Shown piece after piece: positions 35,127 through 47,497 of a stretch of 64,000 nt of DNA; within the stretch, counting starts at the first letter, position 1; each line of letters starts with the position of its first letter. A program made the position numbers and the translations under genes. The notes under the pieces were generated by a model that made no database searches, was not told the DNA's origin, and saw nothing but the letters and a program-made list of their open reading frames with translations. Origin of the DNA: Lasiosphaeris hirsuta (taxonomy: Eukaryota; Ascomycota; Sordariomycetes; Sordariales; Lasiosphaeriaceae); assembly GCA_030549175.1 (NCBI GenBank), contig JAUKUA010000004.1, forward strand, positions 3,100,001-3,164,000, read 5' to 3'.

Positions 35127-36533
35127 GCGTGTGAGCCAGCCTAAGCTGGAGCTACCAGGAAGCGAGGAATCAGATTCCCTCTTCCCGATAAGCCCAAAAT
35201 CTTGACGCAGACAAATCGCCGACTTCCCCAAGGGGCATTTGCCAGATCTCCATACACACCGGGCACTTGCTGCAGAGCTACGCTTCCCGTTCCCCAGATT
35301 GCCTGGGGCCGGGGCGAACCCCATCTTCTGTTTCACTGATTGTCGTTTTCGCCTGTACTTTTTCACCGTATCAGGTCTAGCGCCAAGGATGGTCCCGAAA
35401 TTCATCGCGCAAGCAGGCCACCAGCAGCGCATCAGCAGCAAGCAGGTCCCCGGAAAGCTGGGGATGTAACCCTAAGCCCAAGATCAAGAGCCAACAGCAC
35501 CCGCTGACGAACGACCCCCAAACTTTTCAATGGTCTTTTCGATGGGGAAATGCACTAGGTAGTATACACCAGCTATCGAATTTCTAAGCCGCGCAACGGC
35601 TGGTCAGTGAGCGAGGGCTGGCGGTAACATTGGTTACACGCAGGTAGGTAGGACTGTAGGTGAGGGAAGAGAGGATGGAGGCGTCCTGTAGGGACACTGC
35701 ATTGCATCAAGCTTCGCTCGCACTGGCCTTCGGCTGCGAGGAATTCGCTTCCCCAGGCTATCTCATGGACCTCGGGATGCGTGTGAATGCTATCAACTCT
35801 ATTGATTGGTCTTTGTGGATCGAGCACCCCTCCAACCCCCAACCCGAGAGTCCGAATCCAGGCCCAATCCTGTCGCGGCGCCACTGGAGGGCGCTCAATC
35901 GCTGATATTGCCTGACGTGAAACAGCGGAATCGACCAGGAAGGCGATTGTGTAGCTGATAAGCAGTGCAGCACGGGTAGCGCAGCGACCCGAGGAAGGAG
36001 CGCGGGGATAGGCGGACATATCATGATGCGCATGAGCAGCAATTCTAGCTGTCCACCTCGGGTCCTAGCTGAACACCAGCTCCTAGTCGTGGCTGCCACA
36101 CTCATCAGATTGACAGTCAATTGAGGAAGGGACACGGACGAACGAGAGGAAGCCCCAGGTCCCCTACAATAGAGCTATAAGGTCGATAAGGCAGCCACCA
36201 CAATTTTCTTACCAGCTTAGAGCTTTGGAGCTCTTTCGTCTGCTCTTGCTCCACGAGTTGCCCTGCCTATCCGTCACGGCTTTGGTGTAACGAGCTCGCT
36301 ATTCCATGTTGTTTTTTTTATTCAACCCTCTAATCTCTTATCCCCCGATTTTCGTCTGTGCATGTCGTAATCCTCATCCCCCCCCCCTCAATGCGCTTCC
36401 GAGCTCCGAGTCCGAGGATTGATTGTTTTGTATCACGGTCGCCAAGTCAACAAAACCGCACGGTCGAGCCTCCCGAGCACCCGCGACGACACCAGAAAAT
36501 CCCTCCCGTGACACACGACACACATCACCCATC

Positions 36534-38589
36534 ATGGGTAGCAGTCTAGACGAGAAGAAGGCCGCGGGTTCCGACTCGAGCCCAAACGTGGAGGCGCAGG
36601 CGGCCGCAGGTGATGTGGCCGATTTCGATGTCATCAACATCCTGGGCTACAAGCCCGAGTTGCGACGGAACCGGTCCATGTTTACGCTGCTGTTCCAGTC
36701 GCTGGCTATTGCTGCTGTACGCGCAACCCCTTCTGTGCATGTTGTCGTGTTTTGGTGTTTTTACGGGTGTAGAAATCACCACAGGCGCGGGGAGGACCAG
36801 GGTTTACTGACTTGGGAATGTGGTGGCGTTTTTGCAGATTCCCTTTGGATTTGGTGGGCCTTTGATCAGCGCAATTTATGGCGGAGGTGAGTTGGCGAGT
36901 TTAAGGCGTGACGATAAGGTGGATTATGGCTAACGGAGCGGAATAGGCCAATTGCCCATGTTTCTTGGCTGGATCATGGTCCTCATCGTTGATGAGTGTG
37001 TCGCTCTGTCGCTCGGCGAGCTCGCGTCGCGCTATCCGACCTCGGCTGGCCCGTATTATTGGTCCTTCCGTACGTGTTTTGCTTGTGTCTTCAGAGAATC
37101 TCAGGGGCTACGGCTCCGGAAGTTGGAAAAATGTTGTTTGGGTGGTTCTGCTCGAGTACCCCTATTCGGCCACCGAGAGAACATCCAGGTACTAACAACA
37201 CGCAGAACTTGCGCCGCACAGTGTCCGCACCCTCCTGTCTTTTATCACTGGATGGACCTGGCTCATTGGTAACTGGACTATTACGCTCTCGGTCAACTTC
37301 GGTTTTGCGTCGCTGATTGCGGCCTGCATCGCCCTATTTCATCCCGAGTTCGTCATTGAGCCTTACCAGCTGCTGCTCATCTTCTACGCCATTACCCTTT
37401 TGACCTTCGTTATCGTTGCCTTTGGTAACCGTCTGCTCCCCATGGTCGACACCTTCTGTGCCATCTTTACCGCCTTATCCATCTTCATCACCCTTGTGTG
37501 TTTGTCGACCAAGGCCGAGGTCGGCCGAAACTCGCCCGCCGAGACGCTTGGTCACTATGACAACACGCTGTCCGGCTGGGGAGGCTTCTCCTTCTTCATT
37601 GGTATTCTGCCGGCTGCGTACACCTTCTCGGCCATTGGCATGGTTTCGGCCATGGCCGAGGAGTGTGGTGATCCGGCGGTGAAGCTGCCCAAGGCTATTG
37701 CACTGTGTGTTCCAGTGGGCGGCATTGCGGGATTGTTTTTTGTAAGTTTGGTCCACCCCCTTTCCCCTCTTGGCATCTTGGCATTTCACACTGCGGCCGG
37801 TCAACAAACCGGCAGACAAGTTAACCAGCAACCAGATCATCCCCATCTGCGCTACTATGCCCTCCCTCGAGTATATCCTCGGGGCCCCTGTTGGGCAGGC
37901 CCTGCCGTACATCTTCGCCGCTGTGATGGGTTCCCCCGCTGGCGGCATGGGCTTGACCTTGCTCGTCCTCATCATCACCTTCTTCTGCTCCGTGTCCATC
38001 ACTGTCGCCGCGTCGCGCTGCACCTGGGCTTTCGCGCGCGACAATGCAATTCCCTTCTCGTCGGTGTTCAAGCGCATCGACAAGCGCTTTGACACACCCA
38101 TCTACGCACTTGCCCTGACAACCATTGTGCAAATGTTATTGGGTCTCATCAATCTGGGCTCGTCGTCGGCCTTCCTGGCGTTTGTGTCTGTGGGTGTCAT
38201 GTCGCTCGCCGTATCGTATGCGATTCCTATTTCCATTTCGATGTGGCATCGCCGCCGCGAGGTTAATGGTGCGCGCTGGACAATGGGGGCTAAGATCGGA
38301 TGGCCCGTCAACATCATTGCGGTGCTATGGATCTTGTTTGAGTTAGTCCTGTTTTCTATGCCATCAGTGCTACCTGTTACGGAGGTTAGCATGAATTATG
38401 CCATCGTGGTATTTGTTGGGTTTATGGTTCTTAGTGGGATTTGGTACCTAGCATACGCGCACAAGGGTGAGTACATTGTCTTCGGCTCCCATTATTCAAC
38501 AAGGGGCATTCCCATGGCAGTGGACTACATGCTAACATATTTTTCCAGTTTACAAAGGACCCCCCGAGTCGGATGGACTTGTGGCTTGA
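36534..38589 (+). CDS. APC-superfamily amino acid/GABA/choline permease
   Basis: Plasma membrane permease of the fungal ACT group (UGA4/HNM1-like). Exons 36534-36716, 36838-36886, 36947-37069, 37206-37741, 37836-38466, 38549-38589; 520 aa. A hydrophilic N-terminus of about 40 residues ends in the family motif ILGYKPELRRNRSMFTLL. Twelve hydrophobic segments follow, including FGFGGPLISAIYGGG, ELASRYPTSAGPYYW and TWAFARDNAIPFS, all conserved positions in these transporters. Each of the five introns has a consensus donor and an in-frame join; intron 4's acceptor at 37835 is the only nearby one that keeps frame. The short last exon gives the usual tail beginning VYKGPPE. The substrate (GABA, choline, polyamine or amino acid) is not determined. 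Confidence 0.9.
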
Positions 38590-41500
38590 TCGTGAACCTT
38601 TGCCCCTGGACCTGGAATGGATCGTTTGGGCATTTGCTGTCCTGTCGATGTTGGATCCCCACTTGGTGGCAGTTGGTGGTATTTTGAACTTATAGTATCG
38701 CTCCATACATATCAAGAGCAAAAATAATGCGTGTTAAACATATCTCAAGGTATGCATGGCTCGTGTTCTTGCTTCTCTCCATGTGTGTTAGTGTCGTATA
38801 TCAGTGCCGATGGCGCCAGTTCATGCAGACAGGAGGCGTCACGGCGCAGACGAGCATGACCCGGCAACTCAAGCCGCCGGAACCCCGATGCCGTATGTGG
38901 TAGCATTACTCTTTCTGGGATTTTCCTTTTTCCTAGAAGGAAGTACGGATGCGACGTAGAATCGCGATTGCCGAAGTGGAGGGGCACCGACTCCCGAAAT
39001 ACTTTCTACCTAGATGGGAGTGATTGCGAGGGAGTGGAGGAGCGTAGCTCTTCACCGGGTTGTCAGCCGTTGCGAAGATAGCTTACTGATTTCTTGGCTT
39101 CGGGCTGTTTATCTGTTACTTGGGAGCACTATCAATCCCGGCTCGAATGCGAGGACCTGAGTGGGTCGCCTAGTCAACAGCTGGAATCACTCGATTGTTT
39201 GTATCTGAGAAGATGCAAGGGGGAGAACATGCGTAGGGCCGAGACGCCGCAATTCGGGATGGATAAGGAGCTGGTAATTCCGAGTGTGTTGATTGAGTCT
39301 GGTCGTATTTGCGGCGTCATCGGTTCAGCTACGAGGATCGGTGTAGGTCAAAAGGTAAACTATCACTGAGTCAGTTTACTAGCCAAGGTCGCCTTGAAAC
39401 AATGGCTAGCTGTATGGAGTAGAGTCGTTACACGCAGTGATACTCCGTACTAGAAGCTAAACTTGAAAGCTTGGCGTAAGGTGAACAATTAGCCTTGTGG
39501 ATAAGCTGACAAGCACCGAAAGACCCTTGGTCGACCTAAGATGAGAGGTCCATCATATAGGCTGATTCCTTCCAACCTAATTCGAGCCCAGGTAATATCC
39601 CTTTCCCCTACCGGCGAATTCTTAGCCGCTTATGTGCTACATTCATGGAGCGGGTGGTATTTGCGGCAGACGGAGCACCCGCGGAGTTAAAAAATGTGGT
39701 GGGTGAGAAGCGAGTCACATATTCAGGTACGAAGATTTCGAAGGGTTACCTGCGCGACTGAATCGGCATGCTAATTCCCGAGGGCGATCAAAGCTTGGCC
39801 GATGTACTTGTTTTGTCAATGGTGGCTCTGTTCGAGTTAGGTCATGGTGTCGTATAAGTCAAACTCAAGCTTCTGTCAAGGTTCGGTGATTACATGATGC
39901 AGCTGCATGCCGTGCTTCCCAGGAATTTGGAAATCGGGTTCCTCTGCTAGGCACATGCCCAAGACTGGTTGCACTGCTGTTGGCTAGCGATGCCATGTCG
40001 GACATTTCACTACCTGGCTTGGGAAATACTGAACGAACGCTCGCTTTGATATGGTAGGCGTGGGCATGATGGTCATAGGGAATAAACGTGACCGGGTTGT
40101 CTCGTTGCACCCACTTGGCCGATTTCCGTGCCCCGTGCGCGAATCCTATTGGAGGGTATAAGAGGAGCTGTAAGAGCGTTCGTTCCCTTCAATTCCTGTT
40201 TTCCATCGGACGACATGAAGAAGTGTGGCGACCCCGTCATTTTCCATCATCAAGCTTCATCAGACCGAGGTCATTCGAGAACATGTCGAACACTTGTGGC
40301 TGGAATGCAGAATCGAGATGAAGAAAACGAGTGGTTGAGACGCGATGCCAGGTTGCCAACGTCCCGAAGCTTGGCAGGTCTTGGCGATGCACTGCCACAT
40401 CATGACCAAAAATGGCAACGCTCCATAGCGGAGAGGATATAAAAAGAAGTGTGGGCGTTGGGGAAAGCGGAGAGCCAGCCGGCCACAAGTAGCACAGAAA
40501 CTCAGCCTGATGATGATGACCCGACGATAAAGATATCGTAGAAGATGACCATGACTGCCTCGAGAGAGGGTCAATGGAGAACTCCGGAGACTGCTTGACA
40601 AATAAGGTAATCACGATGAAATGGGTTCTCTCAAGCCTGCAGCAGGCGGCAGACTAGAGTCGGGACGAGATATCCGTGGTCCGACACGATGGTGGTTGTG
40701 ATACTCCGTACTCGAGGGGAAATTGGTGACCTTTCGCGAGGTGGCGAGGAGCTGGGTTTTCGCCAACCCGCATTGGTGCCCTCCACGACCAAGACCACGA
40801 TGTGGGCGATTGGCACGAGTTCGACGTTGCGCAAGTTGCGATAACCACACCATGCAGGAAATAGCGAACCCAAAAACCGCCCAAGAAGCACGCCCTAAAG
40901 GTCTTGATGCTCGTGTGATGCAGGCTAGGTGCATTTGGGCTTGCAGTGTGCAGCTATTGCCCTCGTTGCTGTGGAAGCTGGTGAGCAAAACGCCAAAAGT
41001 GCCTTTTTGACCCGACAATGAGCTACTTGGGAGTGCAGAGCTTCTCCTGTCTCAGAGTCCAGAGAGCTCAAACTGAACGAAAGAGCCACCCGCAGCTGAG
41101 GTGCGCTCCCCACAAAAAAAATCCTTCCTGCCAGTTGGGTTGCTGGGCTGTGACACGAACGCATAACCCTAGCCCACGGACCATCTTTGGCTGTCTCTGG
41201 CTCTTGTCGGCCGCGAGATGGCAGCCTAGCTACGGACAGTGGATTACACGAGAAAATGTGAGCGAAGATGCCCCGGATTTCCCTCGATGCCGTTTCATCG
41301 GCCTCATGTGCGCGACTCTCTTGAGACTTGGCGAGGGAGGTTGGTGATCGATTTTAGCGATTTCGCGATTTAGCCATGGAAATCCGCGACCCTGAAAAAT
41401 GTCGAAAGAGCCGGGGTCTTTGTCGCTCGGAAACTTCGCCCAACGGTCATCCCTGCATCTGGGAGACGGTGCGAGGGGGGCTTTGCTCCTAGCACGCTTG

Positions 41501-42041
41501 CACCTTGCGCGGCAGAGGGCTTGGAGGGCAGGAGGGGGTGGGGCTCGGGGGGTCAGCCTTGCTGCAGGGTGCATTCTCTGTCCAGGTGCCTTCCATCGCT
41601 CTGGCGCCCTGGGGCCTTTGGGTGCTTGCCGATATGGGCACGCACTGGGTGCTGGCGGCGGTGCTGAATGCTCGGTGCAGGCCAGCAACAAAAGCAAAGG
41701 GCCCGTTGTCGGTCGGTCGGCTACGACGCACCGAAGCATCTCACCTTGTTCCCTTCTTAGCTTGCCTTTTGCCGCTGCCACTGTGCCTCTTCCTGGCCGC
41801 TGATCTTCCTCCTGTTCCCTCTTTGGCATCTGCTCTTTACTTCCCTCTGCCACTTGAACACTCGAAAACCAAAACACTGCCCAGCACTGCGAATAAAGTC
41901 GGTGGGCTCGCCTCTCACGCTGTGTCGTTCGTTTTGCGCAACCTATAACCAGCCTGCCCCCACCTATCCATGTCCAAGAACATCTAGAACATACCCTCGT
42001 CGCATGTCTCCGCAACCCCAATAGCTTGCGCAACAGCAACC
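38590..42041. other. long gene-free region
   Basis: 3.45 kb without a supported gene. The first part contains two copies of a 15-mer including TACTCCGTAC (near 39438 and 40699). A 315-codon minus frame at 41230-42177 is antisense to the leader and start of the next gene and is low-complexity, so it is not called. No tRNA or transposase found. Confidence 0.5.
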
Positions 42042-43616
42042 ATGAGGATCGATATCTTTCGTCGTCTTCCGCCGCCGACGGTGGCAATCTTACTAACCAG
42101 CATTCTCGACCTCGCCGCCGCAAACGCCCTGAGGCCCGTTCCCCGAGGCACACTGCCGGCGACAACGACGGTCCCATTCCACGCCCTCAACGTCATATCC
42201 TGGCCCGTACAACCCACCCCACCACCAGTGGCCGCCATAAGTCCTTTCGACCTCTTCCGTCGGCAAGACGACCTCAACACCGTCTGCGGTTACATCGGCG
42301 GCGACTCAGATCTGCCGGCAACCTGCAGTGGTGGATCGCACTGCGTCTTGGACTTGGAGCATAACGTGGTCGGCTGCTGCCCAAACGGCCAGGCGACATG
42401 TACCCAGGGCGTCTTTACCGGCTGCGTCGACGGGAATAGCGATCCGCAGACTGAGGTAAATCCGTATGTATACACATGCGGTGGTGGAAACGTGTGCTAC
42501 AAGAACGAGTTCGACGGCGGCTTTTCCCAGTTCGGATGCGGTACGGCGAGCGACCTAGCGACGACAGTTTTGGCCACTGCCAGCGACCTGACGGGAACAT
42601 TAACCCGCACCAGCATGTCCATTAGCTTCACTGCGACGGCCAGCTCTCTCAGCACACCTACCACGTTGGGAACCAAAACCACCAGCCGCACTTCATCTTC
42701 CTCAAAATCCACATCGACATCCTCTACATCCTCCTCCTCCTCCTCCTCCGGCCGACCCACGGGCCCGCCAACGGGCCTCCCAAGCGGCGCTCCGGCACCA
42801 GGCAACTCGCCCGGTGCGCCGGGCTCCGACCGCCTCGGCGCCGTCGTAGGCGGTACCCTCGCCGGTATTGGTGTGCTCATTGCGATTTTGGCGCTCGCCT
42901 TCTTTGCCATCCGCCAGCGCCGCCGCGGCAATGTGCGCAGCGGACCCGACGGCGCAGCCCCGACGTTCATCCCCGCTCCGCCCAATGGTGGACCCCCCGG
43001 CGCCGGCTTCACGCCCCTCCACCAGGACAACGAAAGCTACGAGACAGGCATGCGCCCGGGCGCTCAGCCGCTGTCAGGAAACCCCGTATTCTCGACCGAC
43101 CTGACGGCCGGCGGCCCCTCGCCATTCGCATACCAGGGCGCCGGTACGCATACCTCATACCCACCACCGGGTGCTGGCTACGTCTACCCGGGCCAGTTCC
43201 CCGCAGTGTTCGCGGCCGGGGGCGGGATTGGGCCGGGAGGGGCGCCGATTCCGGGTGTAGCGATTACCGCGCCGTCGCCGGTATCAAGCCACAAGAATGA
43301 GAAGGGGATCCTGAGCGAGAGGGGTGGGGAGTCGTCGTCTGGAAAGGCACTAGCCACGGGCGCCGAGGACCAAGTGCCGCTGACGAGGGAGCTTGATGAC
43401 TTCTCGCAGGGCTTCACGGCAGCGCTGGGAAGGATTGGCGAGGAAGAAGAGGATCGCGACCGGGTTAAGACGGCGACGTCGAGTGGTGGGGACACTACAG
43501 GCGGGGACGCTGTTAGGCAGTCAGGGGATGGGGATGATGGGCCGAGTGGAGCTGGTGGGGTCCGGCCGCTCTGGCAGCAAAATCGAAGGCAGAGTCGGAA
43601 TTTGATGTGGATGTGA
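42042..43616 (+). CDS. type I membrane protein with Cys-rich ectodomain and Ser/Thr stalk (wall sensor-like)
   Basis: Single exon, 524 aa. N-terminal signal peptide (about 1-28); a dibasic FRRQDD site near residue 74 could be cut by a Kex2-type protease. Residues 82-166 hold about ten Cys residues, including a CC pair. A Ser/Thr-rich, probably O-mannosylated stalk (about 170-235) and a Pro/Gly linker follow. One transmembrane helix lies at about 265-290, followed at once by RQRRRG. The cytoplasmic tail of about 230 residues is Pro/Gly-rich, then acidic. This architecture matches the WSC/MID2-like sensors and the many related fungal membrane proteins, but no named domain is certain. A role in cell wall sensing or surface interaction is inference from architecture. 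Confidence 0.8.
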   Translation: MRIDIFRRLPPPTVAILLTSILDLAAANALRPVPRGTLPATTTVPFHALNVISWPVQPTPPPVAAISPFDLFRRQDDLNTVCGYIGGDSDLPATCSGGSHCVLDLEHNVVGCCPNGQATCTQGVFTGCVDGNSDPQTEVNPYVYTCGGGNVCYKNEFDGGFSQFGCGTASDLATTVLATASDLTGTLTRTSMSISFTATASSLSTPTTLGTKTTSRTSSSSKSTSTSSTSSSSSSSGRPTGPPTGLPSGAPAPGNSPGAPGSDRLGAVVGGTLAGIGVLIAILALAFFAIRQRRRGNVRSGPDGAAPTFIPAPPNGGPPGAGFTPLHQDNESYETGMRPGAQPLSGNPVFSTDLTAGGPSPFAYQGAGTHTSYPPPGAGYVYPGQFPAVFAAGGGIGPGGAPIPGVAITAPSPVSSHKNEKGILSERGGESSSGKALATGAEDQVPLTRELDDFSQGFTAALGRIGEEEEDRDRVKTATSSGGDTTGGDAVRQSGDGDDGPSGAGGVRPLWQQNRRQSRNLMWM

Positions 43617-44917
43617 GCGGTGCGTTATAGAGTTGGATCTCTATTGTATATGTCGGATGTTTTTGGTTATCAGGAGATTTCTTTTACATGTCTACGAAGG
43701 CAAGCGGCGGGCACATCACGGCGTTTTGGCTTGAACAAAGGGATGACGGGCGTTTCGATGACGACACTATTTAAAAGGGCTCCTCAATGTCTCGCATGAG
43801 CGAGACAGGTTGTCTTGGTTTTGGGTTACTCTTGGTGGCTTTGTAACGCAGCGTAATGCAATCCTGACGCGAGGGAGAGGTCTGGAAAGGGATACTTTGG
43901 TGTTTTGGAAGGGGGATCACCTCACACAGGTGCCAGACCGAACCTGCCATTCGTCGGGTTCGAAGGGTTGTAATTGTACATGACCATGACCTGTTTTAAT
44001 ACATCGCAGCGGCGATAGCTGGCTTTTTGCATAACCAACAACACCTGCCTCAAGACTTAGTGCTCAGCGACTGATTGACCTGATGGTTCTCAGGGGTGTA
44101 TTTTGGGAGTTGTCGCCCTGGAGACAGCACTGGCAGGGAGGAGAAAGAGTTGCCCAGGCCCTCGGTGCGCCACCGACTCGGGTCGGCCCTTGCAAACACA
44201 TGGTCGTGGGGAAATTGGATCTCTGACGTATCCTGCGTGTCTTTGCTGCGTGTCTTATTGCCGCAACAAGGAAGGGCAGAAAATGGGGCCATGAATGGTG
44301 CATCATGTTTGCCAGGAAGGGACAGAACAAAGGGAAAGGTGGTACGGTGGTTGTACCTGCCCCATTCGGTGACTTTAGTTTGTAACAGCGAGGGGGATGA
44401 GGGGATAATGTGTCGTTGACGTCACAGTTTCGTGCATCGAAGGGATTCCTTTCAGCTTTATGTGTAGGTGTTCCTTTTTTATCGGGCTAAAGTAACAAAA
44501 TCCATTTACTGAGGACAGACACAATCACGGCACGCTAGTCAATCCGGAGTTGGCTCCGCAACTGCGGCGGTCAATCCGGAGTTAGGTAAGCAGGAAAAAC
44601 AAGCCCCCTAGGGCAGTCCATCGCAGTCCATTGACAAAAGCAGGATTCTGTTGATCCCTGAACCTAGCTACACATTGTATTACATAACGATTCTTTAGAC
44701 ATTGATCAAGGTAATAGGGCAGATTCAGAACATGACTACATAAGGGATCTTTCCATCTAGAGTTTTGCTGAACATCATTACCAGCACTCACATCCAGTCA
44801 CTTACACATCCAGTCATCTGTCATAGACATGAATCACAACATCACCAGTCACAAACATCAGTCACAAACATCACCGGCCTTCAAACGTCATCAATTGCCT
44901 CAGACCCCACCTTCACA
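43617..44917. other. intergenic with a 14-bp direct repeat
   Basis: No gene supported. The 14-mer GTCAATCCGGAGTT occurs at 44539-44552 and 44570-44583, flanking a short GC-rich inverted segment. The rest holds the 3' flank of the membrane protein and the promoter of the glyoxalase gene. Confidence 0.5.
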
Positions 44918-45667
44918 ATGGTACCAAAAGTCCTCATTGTCCTCACCTCCCACAATAAGCTAGGAGACACGGACCGACTGACCGGGTGGTATCTGGTATG
45001 ACCTCACTCTCACCCCGCCTCATCCAGCACACAGCTCACAAGATCACAGCCCGAATTCGCCCACCCGTATGATGAGTTCAAGGCTGCCGGCTTTGAGATC
45101 ACCGTCGCCTCGCCCAAAGGCGGCGTTGCGCCCCTTGACGCCAGCTCGGTTGAGATGTTCAAAAACGACCCGAGCTCGGCCAGGTTCCTCGACGAGAACA
45201 CGGCATTGTGGGAGAACACGGAAAAGCTCGAGTCCTTCTTGGGCAAGGCAGATCAGTTCGATGCCATCTTCTACCCCGGCGGCCACGGTCCCATGTTCGA
45301 CCTGGCTATCGACGTCACTTCACAGAAGCTGATTGCTGAGTTTGCGAGCAAGGGCAAGGTCGTCTCGGCCGTGTGCCATGGACCGGCAGTGTTTGTGAAT
45401 GTCAAGACGGAAGATGGAGAGATCTACCTGAAGGGGAAGCAGGTGACGGGGTTCTCAAATGCTGAGGAGGAACAGGTGCAGCTGACCAAGGAGATGCCGT
45501 TCTTGCTTGAGGATAGGCTTGTTGAGATCACCGGGGGCAAGTTTGTCAAGGCTGACGAGCCGTGGGGGGTGAAGGTGGTTGTTGATGGAAAGTTGATCAC
45601 GGGTCAGAACCCCGCGAGTGCAAAGAAAGTCGGTGAGGCCATTGTGAAGGCGGCCTCAGCTGCCTGA
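44918..45667 (+). CDS. DJ-1/PfpI family glyoxalase III (Hsp31-like)
   Basis: Glutathione-independent glyoxalase converting methylglyoxal to lactate, and stress chaperone/deglycase in related fungi. Exons 44918-44995 and 45050-45667; 231 aa, the usual size. The catalytic triad is visible: Glu28 (in WYLPEFAHPY), Cys135 in the nucleophile elbow SAVCHGPA, and His136. The YPGGHGPMFDL loop is also conserved. The intron (54 nt) has several upstream AG dinucleotides; the acceptor at 45049 is chosen because it rebuilds TGWYLPEFAHPYDE with the catalytic Glu. The tail TGQNPASAKKVGEAIVKA is standard. Located in the cytosol by family. Confidence 0.94.
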
Positions 45668-46038
45668 GATACCCGCTTGCTCTCTACACTCTATCTGGAG
45701 CTCATAGCAAATGCATTTCTGAGGCTGTTCATATTCCAAGTGGTATCTGTATGTGACTATAGACCTAGAAAATAGCGAACCTTCTCCTATAAAGCCGCCG
45801 GTGATATAGGCGACCAGTGTCGACTAATGTCGCGGCTGTATCACGGCCGTATCACGGCCGGGGAAGTACGAAAGTGAGTAATAAAGTGTGTATTTCTATC
45901 GGATATATCGAACCAGTCCACGGTCATTTTCCCGGAAGACGTAACCACACTCGGTCTCGAGAATATTGAACCAGTGATATTCACCACTCGTCCGATACCG
46001 CGAGACTAGTAGGCGTTACTAAAAGAGTGAAATCGGGC
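45668..46038. other. intergenic with an 11-bp duplication
   Basis: GGCYGTATCAC twice in tandem at 45834-45855. No gene. Confidence 0.5.
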
Positions 46039-47415
46039 ATGGCGACTTGGCCACCGAGTCCGACGAGACTCTCGTCTACCCCTATTAAAGCGTCGCTCTC
46101 TGCCTACGAAACGACGGAGACTCTGTCACCATTGAGCCAACAACCCCTAAACTGGCGACATCTTGCCCAAAACGGAATCCACCGACCCTCTGTCCCCTAC
46201 CCTTACCCACCTACCTCCCCTGGCGCATTCCCTCCTGGCACCTTCCCCCCAGGGTCCCTCCCCACCCCCACATTCGCCCTTAGCATCACCGACGGCGACT
46301 GCTTCCGCGTGGTCAATATCAGCTGGGCCACGCTGAAGCTGTGCACCAAGCTGTACCTGGCGCACACGACGCTAATGGGGGCCTTCAGCGGCGACGCCGA
46401 CATCGACGCCCTCCTCCGGCACCGCCACGCCCCCCCCGCAGCTCCCCCTCCACCCGCCGGCCGAGAACGTCCAGCTGCTCTACATCCTGCTGTGCACCGT
46501 TGACGGCATGCTCCAGCCCTTCTGCCGCCGCACCGCCCTTGGTGACGTGTTCCGGCTCGCCATCATGAAGCGGTACTGCGGTATCGCGGGACCGGTGGAA
46601 TCGGTGTCTCACGCAGTTCTCGTGGGAGAAGACTCTGGTCGTCGCGGCTGAGTTCCAAGAGCTCGAGGAGGCTGGGGACCTGCACCAGGACCTGCTGGTG
46701 TATGTGAGCAGGATGTATCGGCTGAATTTTAGGGGGGACATGCTGGTCATGAAGAACTACACTCTCTGGGAGAATGAGCATCACAAGTGGAGCTGGGAGC
46801 TAGACGTGTGGCTCATCTACAAGGAAATTGAGGGCAGAGCGCCTGCTCCTTTCAGGGGCATGCCCTGCCGAGCGAACGGTGGGAGCAGACGAGATCAAAC
46901 AACCCCGGCAGCGGGAGCTGAAGATGCAGGATGCCGTGGGCCTGGAGCTGCTCGCAGAGTGGCTCGACATGGCCGGGTGTCATCTTTGCGCCAAGGACTA
47001 CCTCACTGTCCTCGATTCGTTGATGAATGGGATCGGTCTCTGGGATGCACCGAGCTCTTACAACGCGTATGTTTTCTCTCTAGGGAAATCCGTGTTGCCG
47101 TATTAATAGCTGCACCAGGTCAGCATCTGCGACATCGACGGCTTCCTCGCGTTCTATGAGCCGGGCTGCGGGGTGGGCGGCGGTGATTGGTGTGAAGGCT
47201 GCGAAACTACCAAAGAATCTAGCGAGCGTGCCAGGTTGGCACACATGACGGACCGATTTCATGATATACTGACCGACAACCCCCTCTACGTAGGCTCTAG
47301 TCCCCGTTTTGGCAATATTCCGGGGCTCGGTAGCTATCTTGAACGGGTTGATGAATCTGATGATCCGAACCGGAGCATCAACAGAATCATTACGACGTAC
47401 ATAACGCCAGTTTGA
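46039..47415 (+). pseudogene. frame-disrupted hypothetical protein gene
   Basis: Not recognised by family, but clearly once coding. ATG 46039 opens a frame with a Pro-rich N-terminus and then a folded-looking part (FALSITDGDCFRVVNISW...YLAHTTLMGAF). The coding sense jumps at a C8 run near 46432-46440 to another frame reading PPAENVQLLYILLCTVDGM, jumps again near 46580-46600 to FSWEKTLVVAAEFQELEEAG, and a third time near 46825-46860 to ERTVGADEIKQPRQRELKMQ. A final exon after a plausible intron (about 47067-47124) encodes DIDGFLAFYEPGCGVGG and ends at 47413-47415. No intron of workable size explains the three shifts. Decay or assembly error are the alternatives. Confidence 0.6.
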
Positions 47416-47497
47416 ACATCAGAAAAGGAGGAGGAGGTAGCATTTTACAATTATATTATTCATGTCAGCGTTGACTTTCCATTGCATCATGGTGTCA

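Larger units (their letters stand above)
34581..36533. other. divergent promoter region (amt / APC permease) with two microsatellite-like repeats
   Basis: About 1.95 kb with no supported gene. It contains an 8-bp triplicate (34763-34786) and a 10-bp triplicate (35097-35126), plus a C8 run near 36378. ORFs on both strands overlap one another and lack features. Confidence 0.5.

Noticed and set aside
41230..42177. 315-codon minus-strand ORF
   Set aside because: Pro/Arg/Ala-rich, overlaps the leader and signal peptide of the membrane protein on the other strand; no domain.
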